From: SABI01 sp963678555 | Lineage (GTDB): Bacteria > Spirochaetota > Spirochaetia > Sphaerochaetales > Sphaerochaetaceae | DNA: 64,000 nt | NCBI GenBank assembly: GCA_963678555.2 | Contig: CAXXJA010000001.1 | Location: 372,001 to 436,000 of the forward strand | Direction of reading: 5' to 3' | Shown here: in pieces, positions 17,101 through 25,056 of the stretch | Layout: every line of letters starts with the position of its first letter | Position numbering within the stretch: the stretch's first letter is position 1 | The notes under the pieces: generated by a model | The model's input: only the letters and a program-made list of their open reading frames with translations | Told to the model about the DNA's origin: nothing | Databases searched by the model: none | Translations under genes and position numbers: made by a program

Positions 17101-17265
17101 CCCACCGCGCTGGGTATAGGAGGTACGAGTGTCGTGTGGGGTCCGATGGCCTCCACCATCATGTTCGGCCTGATATTCAGCACCATGAGTGCCCTGCTGA
17201 TCATTCCCCTGCTCTATGGAATGCTGTATGACAGAAAGAGTAAAGTCTCAGGAGGTGAAGCATGA
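14137..17265 (+). CDS. RND family efflux permease (AcrB/HAE-like)
   Basis: A 1042-residue inner-membrane proton/drug antiporter. Two homologous halves each have one helix, a large periplasmic porter domain and five or six helices. TM4 contains GLIVDHAIVVIEN, keeping the first proton-relay Asp with His in the position of the second Asp found in AcrB. The second half has AGVALAGIAVNDAIVLISF and RIRPILLTSLTTIGGLLP. Full length for the family. The substrate (drug, lipid or solvent) cannot be inferred. Its stop overlaps the next gene as ATGA. Confidence 0.94.
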   Translation: MIHSLDPARISIGRFSVTKPVLINILMITLLVLGALSLVQLPQEQFAEVPFYWVNIVTAYPGTSAEDVESTVTVPIENSFSGISKLKAIASTTTEGLSVVRVEFDDGISNEDFRTLYQDAQTRVSQVSLPEGALDPAIDDFSSADFLPVIEVILSGNMSYDQLYQQTHYLKERILQVQDVSDVNIVGLPDRQILVNADPKKLASLGLSVNELSRAIQRENSVIPGGTLSSGSREYLLRTLGSIRSSQDISQVIVRRSSDKVGSVTVGDVAEVLDGFDPDSLVQRYDGETSVSLRVIKVPGGSSVSVVDGIKAIVNESRADSSFAGTLSLFNDSTVQIASSLSVLAVNAGIGLVILFVVLTLFIGLRNAAMTALGIPVSFAISFIILDYLGETINTNTLFGLVLVLGLIVDHAIVVIENSYRLRMEGYSREDSAILGTDQVVWPVIAATGTTVAAFLPLMIIPGTIGKFLRVIPLTVTIALLASTAESLVILPSHFADWGKKREQKRLARGQNRGSEVGQWFHVVQSGYSRLLSGVYRFKKSVLFLAFAVTVGSFFLVSYLDTDLFSAEDFSYFTIDIKTPTGSSIEMTDSVVRAFEEVLFDPSYTSEISSISSTVGASSSSATGNASNLAEITVDLYEQDEGRTRSIDAIIEDVRQKTFYITGVDDVFYRKAQNGPPSAAPIGYRLSGDDYNELIAASEALKGYLSEYPELNTVESDYEKGSPELQIVLNVERAGSLGVDVATIGSFIRSRFDGIETGVLFENNIEIPIVVRTDLTESNPFSSLEQSLIPTADGRFVPFSSVADIELSSSYGSIRRTDGTREIQVTANTSEGVNTGTVDGWVQQHWDETLSRQYPGVSFSAGGDFAEFNTLLVEILRVFLIGIFLIYLILGAQFNSYSQPLLILLSIPFAFVGVILFLFISGTPFSTTVLYAGVALAGIAVNDAIVLISFINDLRKEGKTVSEAVKEGAKKRIRPILLTSLTTIGGLLPTALGIGGTSVVWGPMASTIMFGLIFSTMSALLIIPLLYGMLYDRKSKVSGGEA

Positions 17266-18848
17266 ACATGCACCGAAGGTCCTTCTTCCTTATTGCACTG
17301 CTCCTTTCATGGGCATCTCTCAGTGCTTCCATGTATCCGTCCCTTGATGTTCCCTTCACACTGGAGGACAGACAGACACCGTCCGTGAATACCGCTTTTC
17401 TCACTGATTTCCTCGGGCAGTGGAGTGACTCCGGTCAGGAAGACATAGCTTCGGTAGAGGAACTCATCCGTACCGGGAATACGACAATCAGGACACTTGA
17501 GTCAGTTGCCGAGATCCAGCGCCTCTCCCTTGAGCGGGTGAAGGCAGCTCAGCGCCCGACGCTCTCAGTGAACTCGGCCCCCCTGTATTCCTTCATTGAT
17601 GACACTTCTCTTACAGGAGCGCCTCCGGCTACGACCATCACCAATCACTCTTTCGGGTTCAACGGGGCTCTTTCGCAGAGTCTCATGACCGGCGGCTCCC
17701 TGTCGGTACAGCTCTCTTCGATGAGCTCCCTCATCACAGCTGACGGGGGAACCACGTGGACCTGGAATCAGAGTCCCTCCGCGTCTCTGGTACTGACCCA
17801 GCCGATCGGAATCAATGACAGGGTTCTTGATTTCGGCTACGGCAATCATGTGCTTGAGACCAGTGAGCTGGCCTATGAGAGTGCAGTGATGAGTGTGGAG
17901 GATACGGCTCAGGAACTCTCTGTTGAGGCCCTCTCCCTTCTGCAGGGGTATCAGAGTCTCAGGGAGAACCGCTTTCTTCTGATACGAGAAGCTGACATGC
18001 AGAGCATGCGGGTACAGGATGCCCTGGAGAACGAGTCCAAGGGGCTGATCAGCGGCAATGACCTGATAGCGGAGAAACAGCGGCTCTCCAGTCTGGCTGT
18101 CCAGATAACCGGCCTCGAAAGCGAGATAGCTTCGCTGGAACAGACCCTGACCCTCTTCTCTCTCGATCCGGAGACATGGAGTTTTCCCCTTTCAACAGCC
18201 GCGCTCGATAGAATTGAAGCTCTCTTCCCTCTGTACGGCAGTACCCTTGGTTCCGACCCGTACTATGAACAGCGTGCCCTTGAGACTGATCCCGACTACA
18301 GACAGGCTCAGCTCGATTACCGGTCAGCAGAGGCCCTGGTTTTGCAGGGTTCTCTTTCGGATGCACCCTCGTTCACCCTGAGCGTCAACTATGAACCGTT
18401 CAGCAATCCAGCTACGGGCAGCAGCTTTACAGACAGTATAAGTGACCTGTTCTCATCGACTACGGAGCATAACGTGATGGTATCACTCCTGTTCAATGCT
18501 CCTGATGTATTCAGGAAGAACCGGAGAATGCAGGAAGGTCAGCTCGAGCAGCAGCGTATGCAGGCGCAGATGGCAGTGGAAGATGCAAGGGAACAGGTGA
18601 TCAGTTCCCTCAAGGACATGCAGTTGAGGATAAACGGAGCCTTCGATACTCTTGAACTGCGAATCAGTGAGTACACCCTGGCCGAATCACGGCTCGAGGA
18701 TGAGCAGATCAGGCTGGAATACGGGCTGAGCGATCAGCATCAGATAGCACGGATGGAGATTGAGATGTACAGGAGCGCCTTCGCCCTGCTTGATGCACTG
18801 CGGACGCTCTCGATACTTGCTCAGGAAGTGTCACCTCTTCTCAGCTGA
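17262..18848 (+). CDS. TolC-like outer membrane efflux protein
   Basis: A 528-residue outer-membrane channel of the RND tripartite system. A signal peptide spans about residues 1-24. Two OEP repeats follow, rich in Ala/Leu/Gln heptads typical of the alpha-helical periplasmic barrel (about 190-290 and 430-520). Starts with an ATGA overlap with the permease, so it is translationally coupled. Sequence similarity to TolC is low but context and helical pattern support the call. Confidence 0.85.
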   Translation: MNMHRRSFFLIALLLSWASLSASMYPSLDVPFTLEDRQTPSVNTAFLTDFLGQWSDSGQEDIASVEELIRTGNTTIRTLESVAEIQRLSLERVKAAQRPTLSVNSAPLYSFIDDTSLTGAPPATTITNHSFGFNGALSQSLMTGGSLSVQLSSMSSLITADGGTTWTWNQSPSASLVLTQPIGINDRVLDFGYGNHVLETSELAYESAVMSVEDTAQELSVEALSLLQGYQSLRENRFLLIREADMQSMRVQDALENESKGLISGNDLIAEKQRLSSLAVQITGLESEIASLEQTLTLFSLDPETWSFPLSTAALDRIEALFPLYGSTLGSDPYYEQRALETDPDYRQAQLDYRSAEALVLQGSLSDAPSFTLSVNYEPFSNPATGSSFTDSISDLFSSTTEHNVMVSLLFNAPDVFRKNRRMQEGQLEQQRMQAQMAVEDAREQVISSLKDMQLRINGAFDTLELRISEYTLAESRLEDEQIRLEYGLSDQHQIARMEIEMYRSAFALLDALRTLSILAQEVSPLLS

Positions 18849-18886
18849 TCAGACGGAAAGGGACAGAGCTATATCAGCTGCTGTTC

Positions 18887-19030
18887 CTTCTCCTTTAGGG
18901 AATCTTTCCCTCTTACTTTGCCTTCTATGAAACCACACATCTCTTTCTTCATGGAAATATTCATTTGAGATTACTTGGGGAATTTTCATATACGGGTTAG
19001 TTATTGTCGTCCACTGATCCGTAACCGTTT
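18887..19030. repeat. Direct repeat R1, left of the mobile element
   Basis: A degenerate copy of repeat R2 (21725-21890) in the same orientation. Shared blocks include CTTCTCCTTTAGGGAA, AAACCACAC, TCATTTGAGAT and a perfectly identical 34-nt terminal block (18997-19030) that contains TTATTGTCGTCCACTG. Indels separate the blocks, so this is not a fresh target duplication. It may be the end of an older element copy. Confidence 0.8.
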
Positions 19031-19059
19031 GTAGCCCGTAAATGATTTTTTCCTCCTAC

Positions 19060-19245
19060 CTACAACAGTCTCTCCAGAGCATTGCGTGTTCTGACTGGCT
19101 GTTTCTCCCAAGCTCGAACTACGTTTGTTGAAGCGTATTCGAGCTCGTATCTCAGGTTCTCCAAGAGAAGATCATACTCCTCTCTGGAGAAAACCTGGTC
19201 TTCACATAGCCTATCGAAATCAACAGGTTTCCACTTGTTTCTCAT
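19060..19245 (-). CDS. Small hypothetical protein of the mobile element
   Basis: A 61-residue acidic/basic soluble protein with a GAGGTG Shine-Dalgarno 4 nt before its ATG. No family recognised. It lies 50 nt downstream of the 100-aa accessory gene and in the same orientation, inside the left flank of the element, so it is probably part of its transcript. Confidence 0.5.
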   Translation of the reverse strand: MRNKWKPVDFDRLCEDQVFSREEYDLLLENLRYELEYASTNVVRAWEKQPVRTRNALERLL

Positions 19246-19295
19246 AACTCACCTCAGAGTAATCCGGAAGTAAGGGCGGGGCAGAGCCCTGCCCA

Positions 19296-19598
19296 TCACC
19301 CGCATCCCATTGTCTCCATCCACCAATTCCTGATGAGCTGGTCTCGCTGGTCCCGGTAATCGGCAAGACACCCATCCCACACGGAGTCCGGCAGGGCCCG
19401 CAGGTGTCCACTGTGGTCTGTGATGTAGCGTCGCACCCAGGAGGAGATGATGTCTCCATCACTATCTGCCACAATCTCCTGCAGGTTCCTCACCAGCCAA
19501 TCCTGCTGGTCGACCATAAGAGAGAACAGAAAGGCCAGATCACGGTTTTCCTTCGCCGTGAGTCCCGGTGGTTTTGGTACTGTCTTGGTCTTCCTCAT
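19296..19598 (-). CDS. Accessory protein of the mobile element, coupled to the transposase
   Basis: A 100-residue soluble protein rich in Trp and Asp/Arg. Its ATG overlaps the transposase stop as ATGA, so it is translated by coupling. No family recognised, no membrane segment. The tight coupling suggests a role in transposition or its control (inference). Confidence 0.6.
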   Translation of the reverse strand: MRKTKTVPKPPGLTAKENRDLAFLFSLMVDQQDWLVRNLQEIVADSDGDIISSWVRRYITDHSGHLRALPDSVWDGCLADYRDQRDQLIRNWWMETMGCG

Positions 19599-21028
19599 GA
19601 TAGGTATTCCTCCTTTTTATTGGCGATGTGGGTCTGCAGGACTCGTGGAGTGAGGTAACTTGATCTCCATGGATGATCTACAGCAGGTTTTACCTGCGGC
19701 CTCGGTCTTGGGGTCGGCTCAGGATCGAATTCTTTGCTGTGGGAGCTTCTTTTCGGTATCTCCTTGAGGATGTAGAGCTCTTCTTTTATGCTTGCCAGCA
19801 GCCTGTCATCGAAGGTTCTGATGACAAAGACCTTCGTTCCCTTGGGGAAGAGTCTGGGGTGTTTGGCAGGAAGATCCAGTGACCAGGGCTGGTAGTAGGC
19901 GTTATGGTATTTGATGCTGTTCCCTGCATCGACTGTACGTTGAGAGATGACTGCCAGGATGGTGTTGAGCTCCTCTTCTGAAGGAGCTTTCAGGAAGGTG
20001 CTGGTCTGTTCATCTCTTTCATCTTTCAGGGAGAACTGTCCATTGAAGGTGTTCAGATAGTCCCACAGGAATGCGTTCGCGTCCTCGATGCTCGTGATGC
20101 CGTGACGAGTGAGTTCCACCGGGATTCTACCCTGGAGCGTTTTGTTCATGCGTTCAACCCTTGCTTTGTGTTGAGGTATTGAGCTTGTCTGAATGTCTAT
20201 TCCCAGTACTCTGCAGGCTGCAGCGAACTGGGTGAAGGTGTCTTTCTCCTCATCAGGCTTAGCCCTCTGGCTGTACTCGAAGACTGTCCTCCGGTCGGTT
20301 TTGAAGCGGGAGGGGATGCCGTAGCGCGTGAGGATCATGAACAGCACATGGTAGTAGCCGTTCAATGTCTCCTGGGTGTCAAACCATGCACCGACAACCT
20401 CGCTGGTCGCGTCGTCAACAGCAACATGCAGGTGCCACTTACGTTTCCCCTTTACCCAGACAAGCTCACTTGCATCCATCTGGATGAGTTCACCGAAATA
20501 CTTACTGCGAGGTCTGCGAGGATGGGCATCGGCGCCATCAATCATTCCAAAAGCAGCATTGACTCTCTCACTTTCCGCTTTACTCAGATGCTCCTTTCTG
20601 GCTGTCATCCTGAGTTGTTTCTCCATCTTTCTCCTGGTAGCTTTCTTGGAGCAGGGAGAGACGAAACAGGCCTGTTTCAGGATTGCATGCACCGTTCCGT
20701 CGGAGAGGCTGATGCCATGATCCTCTTTGAGGATCTCCATGAAATGGGTGAAACTCGCATTACTGTACTTCTCCCTGTACAACCTCTCAACTGTCTTCCT
20801 CGTCTCCTGCGGTACTTTTGTCGCAGGCTGGCGCCCTTTGTTGCGGTGACTGAACAGCGACACATCACCGCTTTCATACCACTTCGTGTACTTCACGAGT
20901 GTCTTTCGGGTACATCCGAGCTTCGTTCGGCCCCGTCGTATGGCCGTGTCGGTACAGCCCAGGTCAACAACTTCCCTGGCTGTGCTGTACTTTTCCAGTT
21001 CATGGGGTCTCAGTTCCTTCAGTTCCAT
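19595..21028 (-). CDS. ISNCY-family (IS1202-like) DDE transposase
   Basis: A 477-residue transposase with an N-terminal HTH region (about 15-60), a second helix-turn-helix-like part (about 70-120) and an rve/RNase H-fold catalytic core. The DDE residues are Asp185 (IQMDAS), Asp245 (FKTDRR) and Glu292 (ARVERMN), all present, so the enzyme may be active. The tail after about residue 440 is Pro/Arg/Lys-rich. The LIQMDAS...HVAVDDAT...GYYHVLF pattern is typical of IS1202-group enzymes found in spirochaetes and others. Starts 6 nt after the upstream gene. No frameshift or stop is seen. Confidence 0.9.
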   Translation of the reverse strand: MELKELRPHELEKYSTAREVVDLGCTDTAIRRGRTKLGCTRKTLVKYTKWYESGDVSLFSHRNKGRQPATKVPQETRKTVERLYREKYSNASFTHFMEILKEDHGISLSDGTVHAILKQACFVSPCSKKATRRKMEKQLRMTARKEHLSKAESERVNAAFGMIDGADAHPRRPRSKYFGELIQMDASELVWVKGKRKWHLHVAVDDATSEVVGAWFDTQETLNGYYHVLFMILTRYGIPSRFKTDRRTVFEYSQRAKPDEEKDTFTQFAAACRVLGIDIQTSSIPQHKARVERMNKTLQGRIPVELTRHGITSIEDANAFLWDYLNTFNGQFSLKDERDEQTSTFLKAPSEEELNTILAVISQRTVDAGNSIKYHNAYYQPWSLDLPAKHPRLFPKGTKVFVIRTFDDRLLASIKEELYILKEIPKRSSHSKEFDPEPTPRPRPQVKPAVDHPWRSSYLTPRVLQTHIANKKEEYLS

Positions 21029-21034
21029 CTTCTC

Positions 21035-21610
21035 CTAACCTCCCGGGAGTGGTATGCACCCCCTCTCATCAGTCTCTGTACTCCCATTTCTATGGGTTCT
21101 GCACAGATTCCCGCACTCTGAGATGATGGTAATGGTCAGGAGATCAAAGAACATGCAAAGGTTGTTAATACCGGCAGAAAATAGATCAAGAATATATCTC
21201 AGCCATTCGCCATCGAGTTTTTCGAGGAATGACTGCAAAGCGGAAAAGATGGTCTCCTGTGAAATAATATGGTTGACGACCTGCCAGAGATAGTCCACTA
21301 CGGCCTCAAACATGTTTTTGAACCAGGACTTCCAGTAGTACATCGTCCGTTCGCTCGCCAGGGAATAGTCATTCCTACCATCAAGCACGGATTGAATTTC
21401 ACTGAGGCTGTAATGCTTATTACGCACAACGTCGTGGGGATAGATCGTCTTGTACCGGCCTTCTCTCGAACAACGGCCGACGGTGACGCTTGTCGTTTCC
21501 TCCGCCGGGCCTTCTTCACTCGTGTACTTTCTGATCCTCGCCCGCCTGAATCGATACTCAAGTGGACCAAGGCATCTTCCGCATGCGAGTCCGCCGTTGT
21601 CCGTATTCAA
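21035..21610 (-). CDS. DUF6431-like zinc-finger-type protein upstream of the transposase
   Basis: A 191-residue protein starting at TTG 21610, the only start codon in the open frame, and without a clear SD, so the start is uncertain. It has CGRC near residue 10 and a second Cys (VGRCSREG), then YPHDVVRNKHYSLSEIQSVLDG, resembling DUF6431 proteins found beside transposases. The DUF6431 assignment is from memory of the pattern and is tentative. It ends 6 nt before the transposase start. Confidence 0.6.
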   Translation of the reverse strand: MNTDNGGLACGRCLGPLEYRFRRARIRKYTSEEGPAEETTSVTVGRCSREGRYKTIYPHDVVRNKHYSLSEIQSVLDGRNDYSLASERTMYYWKSWFKNMFEAVVDYLWQVVNHIISQETIFSALQSFLEKLDGEWLRYILDLFSAGINNLCMFFDLLTITIISECGNLCRTHRNGSTETDERGCIPLPGG

Positions 21611-21724
21611 GGATGGATGGTTGGTCTCTTGAATTGAATCCGCTTCGATGGTACTGTTGCTATACTGTTTTTGGTGGAGAGGGAGTTTTTGCCGGGTCCA
21701 ACCAACAAAGGGACTTCCTCTTCA

Positions 21725-21890
21725 CTTCTCCTTTAGGGAAAGAGCCTTCACCTCAGAACCTCTCACTCCCTTTTACTTATCTATTCATTAAACCACACTT
21801 CTTTCTCCTACAGGAAATAATCATTTGAGATAAGATTGGGATTTTTCTTATTCGGTTTAGTTATTGTCGTCCACTGATCCGTAACCGTTT
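21725..21890. repeat. Direct repeat R2, right end of the mobile element
   Basis: Homologous to R1 at 18887-19030, with an identical final 34 nt (21857-21890). Its last base is the first T of the -35 box (TTGACT) of the usp promoter, so the element abuts and partly forms that promoter. Confidence 0.8.
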
Positions 21891-21918
21891 TGACTTCTGA
21901 CACCACCTGCGCTACACT
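21890..21918 (+). promoter_or_regulatory. Promoter of the universal stress protein gene
   Basis: TTGACT (21890-21895), 17-nt spacer, TACACT (21913-21918). The -35 box begins exactly at the last base of repeat R2. Confidence 0.7.
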
Positions 21919-21936
21919 GTAGGTGGAGGTGGTCAT

Positions 21937-22797
21937 ATGAGTACACGAGCTCTTGTCGCCACGGATCTCTCTGATGCATCAATGATGATGGTGGAGAATC
22001 TCTCTCTCCTACATGATTTCCAGGTAGAGTCAATTATTCTCCTTCAGTGCTACGAGTACCCTCAGGTTGCAGATGAGTTGTATCCGGTCTACACCGACAT
22101 GCAGAAGGAAACTCTGCAGCGTCAGGAAGAATTGTTGAGGGAAAGAGGTTTCACCATAAAGGTAGAGACCTCTTTCGGGCATGCGAAACAGGAAATCAGA
22201 CGTATCGCCGCAGAACAGGATGTCTCTCTGATTGTCGTCGGCAGTCAGGGGAGAAGTCTGCTCGGAGGTGCCTTCCTCGGTGGAGTGGCCTTCGAAGTGA
22301 TGCTGCATACCCCGCGTCCTCTGCTTATCTACAGACTTCTTGTCGACACGAAGGGATCGCTGAAACCGAGTCCTGTTCACTCGCTGGGAATTCTTTATCA
22401 TCCGCTTTTCGCAGTCGATTTCTCCAGTGCAAACAGAAGAGCCTTCGACCAGTTTCTGCTGATGGTATCTACCCAGGAATGCAGGAAGGTGACCCTTGCA
22501 CATGTCATCGACCCTATGAAGGATCTTGATGAGGAGCTGAAGACGATCGCCCGCCAGAGGCTCACGGCCATGGAGGATGAGGTGAGGTCGGTCGGAGTGG
22601 CTGACGTGACGTCGCTGGTGCTCGAGGGACATGCACATAAGAAGCTTCTCGAGGCTGTAGATTCCCACGAGATCTCACTTGCCGTTCTGGGCACCGTAGG
22701 TCATACGTTTTTCCGTGAAGTCTTCGCAGGAAGTGTATCGCAGTACGTGGCCAGGCACGCGGGGAAACCCGTATATCTTATACCTCAAATGGACTAA
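21937..22797 (+). CDS. Tandem-domain universal stress protein (UspA family)
   Basis: A 286-residue cytoplasmic protein with two Usp domains (about 1-130 and 145-286). The nucleotide-binding pattern G-x2-G-x9-G-S/T is well kept in the second domain (GTVGHTFF...AGS) and is looser in the first (GSQGRS...). Probably an ATP-binding stress or energy-state protein. Strong SD (GGTGGAGGTGG). It precedes the sucrose-phosphate synthase gene, which has its own promoter, so the link is positional. Confidence 0.9.
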   Translation: MSTRALVATDLSDASMMMVENLSLLHDFQVESIILLQCYEYPQVADELYPVYTDMQKETLQRQEELLRERGFTIKVETSFGHAKQEIRRIAAEQDVSLIVVGSQGRSLLGGAFLGGVAFEVMLHTPRPLLIYRLLVDTKGSLKPSPVHSLGILYHPLFAVDFSSANRRAFDQFLLMVSTQECRKVTLAHVIDPMKDLDEELKTIARQRLTAMEDEVRSVGVADVTSLVLEGHAHKKLLEAVDSHEISLAVLGTVGHTFFREVFAGSVSQYVARHAGKPVYLIPQMD

Positions 22798-22798
22798 T

Positions 22799-22827
22799 TT
22801 GACACTTTTCGTTATCTATGCAATGAT
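22799..22827 (+). promoter_or_regulatory. Promoter of the sucrose-phosphate synthase gene
   Basis: Perfect -35 TTGACA (22799-22804), 17-nt spacer, AATGAT (22822-22827), 24 nt before the ATG. The -35 starts just after the usp stop codon. Confidence 0.75.
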
Positions 22828-22851
22828 TGTAGTTATAAAAGAGGTGTATAG

Positions 22852-25014
22852 ATGTATATTGCTATGATTAACATTCATGGTTTACTTCGGAGCGAACAGA
22901 TCGAGATGGGGCGGGATGCAGACACCGGCGGGCAGACCCGCTATGTGATCGATCTGGCTAAAGAGCTGAGTTCGCGCGAAGGTGTGAAGGTCGATCTCTT
23001 CACCCGCAAGATACGTGACAGACATATCAGCAAGGACTATGGAAAACAGATAGAGAAGATCTCCGATACTGTGAAGATCGTCCGTCTTCCCTGCGGTTCC
23101 GGAAAGTATTACCGCAAAGAGAAGCTGTGGCCCTACCTGGATGAGTATGTCGACTATCTGATCGAATATTTCAAGAAGACACAGGTTCTGCCCGATGTGA
23201 TCCACGGTCACTATGCCGACGGCGGCTATATCGCGCGTGAGATCGCCGCCTATTTCAATATTCCACTCGTCTTCACCGGTCATTCACTGGGAAGGAACAA
23301 GAATCAGTACCTGAAGAGTATCGGGTACAGTGAGGAGAAGATCGAAGAGTACTATTCGATGAGTCGCCGGATCCATGAGGAGGAGGCGACCATCGACAAG
23401 GCCGATATGGTGATCACGAGCACAGAATATGAACGTGATGAACTGTATCGCGAGTACGAGAAGAGGGATGTGAAGAAGTTCTCCGTCCTTCCCCCCGGTT
23501 TTGCTCTCGACAAATTTTTTCCCTATTACCATTACGAGATCTCAAGCCATGAGATCAGTGAGGAACAGAAGATCGCTCAGTATACGATGATCAAGGAGAT
23601 CAACCGGTTCCTCACAAATGTGGACAAGCCCCTGATACTCGCTCTGTGCAGACCCGAGGCACGAAAGAACATCGATGTTCTCATCGAACTGTACGGGAAG
23701 AGCCCTGAACTGCAGGCCATCGCCAATCTCGCGATCTTTGCAGGTATCAGGGATGATATCAACGAGATGGAGGAGGGTGAGACCCAGGTTCTCACCGACA
23801 TGCTTCTTCAGATGGACCGCTACGACCTGTACGGAAGGATGGCGATTCCCAAACGCCATAACCCGGAGACCGATGTCCCTGAGGTCTATCGAATAGCAGC
23901 CCTCAGGCAGGGGGTCTTCGTCTCTGCCGCTGCACTTGAGAACTTCGGCCTAACCTTCATAGAGGCGTCTGCGGTCGGTCTCCCGTTCATCGGGACCGAC
24001 AAGGGCGGAGTGAAGGATATCAAGAAGAACTGCGACAGCGGTATTCTCGTGAACATCGAGAAACCCAGACAGATACACGACGCGATCCGCGGCGTGCTCA
24101 CTGACAAGGAACAGTGGGATACGCTCAGCAAGAATGGTGTGGAGAACACCCGGAAAGTTTATAACTGGAAACGTCACACTGATCTGTACCTCGAACAGCT
24201 TTCAAAGGTGCTCGAGCATCACTCCAGTCAGAAATCACCCGATGCACGCTATGAGAAGAGTATGGCCAGACGCCTTGAATCGATCGACCATCTGCTCGTA
24301 AGCGATATCGACAATACGATCACAGGAAGTGAGGAGGGCGTCGAACTGTTCCGTTCCTACCTGACCCGTAACACCGACAGACTCGGGTTCGGTATAGCCA
24401 CCGGACGCTCTCTGGAGTCGGCCCGGGAGGTCCTGGCGGACCTCGATCTTCCCTCTCCCGACATCTGGATCTGTTCTGTCGGCAGTGAGATCTACTACGG
24501 GAAGAACTGCATCCAGGACAAGGGATGGGCGCAGCATATCAGACGGAGATGGAACCGGCAGAGGATTGTTGATGCACTCTCGATCGTTGATGAGATCGTG
24601 CTGCAGGATTCGCCCGGCTCGCAGCGGCCCTATAAGATCAGTTATCTGCTGAAGGAACCACTGAGCGAGACACTGAAACAGAAGATCGAGGATCTGCTAT
24701 CAAGAGCGAAGTGCCCCCATAACGCGATCTACTCTCACGAGACGTTCCTCGATATTCTCCCCTACAGAGCGCATAAGGGTGCCGCGATCAAGTATCTTGC
24801 CTGGAAATGGAATCTTGGAGCGAAGCAGATCATCACGGCAGGAGACAGCGGCAATGATGCCGGAATGCTCGTTGCTCCGTTCAATTCGATCGTCGTAGGC
24901 AACCATGAAGCGTCTCTCGAGTCCCTCAAAAAACGCCGGAATCTGTATTTTGCCCGCTCTGAGAGTGGACACGGCCTTGTGGAAGGACTTGAGAAGCACA
25001 CTGGCCTCTCCTGA
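22852..25014 (+). CDS. Bifunctional sucrose-phosphate synthase / sucrose-phosphate phosphatase
   Basis: A 720-residue fusion. Residues about 1-460 are a GT4 retaining glycosyltransferase of the sucrose synthase/SPS group (DTGGQTRYV glycine-rich loop, HGHYADGG, TGHSLGRNK, PPGFALDKFFP, and E-x7-E in ENFGLTFIEA). Residues about 480-720 are a HAD phosphatase of the S6PP type (SDIDNT, GRSLESAR and GDSGNDAGML). Together they would make sucrose from UDP-glucose and fructose-6-phosphate. Sucrose is a classic compatible solute, fitting the sodium-handling genes nearby. Both active sites look intact. Mannosyl- or glucosyl-glycerate synthesis is a less likely alternative. Confidence 0.9.
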   Translation: MYIAMINIHGLLRSEQIEMGRDADTGGQTRYVIDLAKELSSREGVKVDLFTRKIRDRHISKDYGKQIEKISDTVKIVRLPCGSGKYYRKEKLWPYLDEYVDYLIEYFKKTQVLPDVIHGHYADGGYIAREIAAYFNIPLVFTGHSLGRNKNQYLKSIGYSEEKIEEYYSMSRRIHEEEATIDKADMVITSTEYERDELYREYEKRDVKKFSVLPPGFALDKFFPYYHYEISSHEISEEQKIAQYTMIKEINRFLTNVDKPLILALCRPEARKNIDVLIELYGKSPELQAIANLAIFAGIRDDINEMEEGETQVLTDMLLQMDRYDLYGRMAIPKRHNPETDVPEVYRIAALRQGVFVSAAALENFGLTFIEASAVGLPFIGTDKGGVKDIKKNCDSGILVNIEKPRQIHDAIRGVLTDKEQWDTLSKNGVENTRKVYNWKRHTDLYLEQLSKVLEHHSSQKSPDARYEKSMARRLESIDHLLVSDIDNTITGSEEGVELFRSYLTRNTDRLGFGIATGRSLESAREVLADLDLPSPDIWICSVGSEIYYGKNCIQDKGWAQHIRRRWNRQRIVDALSIVDEIVLQDSPGSQRPYKISYLLKEPLSETLKQKIEDLLSRAKCPHNAIYSHETFLDILPYRAHKGAAIKYLAWKWNLGAKQIITAGDSGNDAGMLVAPFNSIVVGNHEASLESLKKRRNLYFARSESGHGLVEGLEKHTGLS

Positions 25015-25056
25015 CTCTCCTTTCTTCAACATGCAGGAACCTGTCACCTCGGACTG

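Larger units (their letters stand above)
19031..21890 (-). mobile_element. ISNCY/IS1202-like element with accessory genes (approximate limits)
   Basis: Four closely spaced minus-strand genes: a Cys-containing DUF6431-like protein, a DDE transposase and two small genes. Repeats R1 and R2 flank them. The span of about 2.8 kb exceeds a one-gene IS of this group (about 1.4-1.7 kb). I could not find convincing terminal inverted repeats, so the limits are set by the ends of the identical 34-nt blocks and are provisional. Confidence 0.65.

Noticed and set aside
18842..18880. CAGCTGAT...ATCAGCTG inverted repeat as terminator of the first RND operon
   Set aside because: Long 23-nt loop, 8-bp stem and no T-tract; too weak to call.
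19031..21890. Terminal inverted repeats of the mobile element
   Set aside because: The reverse complement of the right end was compared with the left end and gave only short, unconvincing matches.
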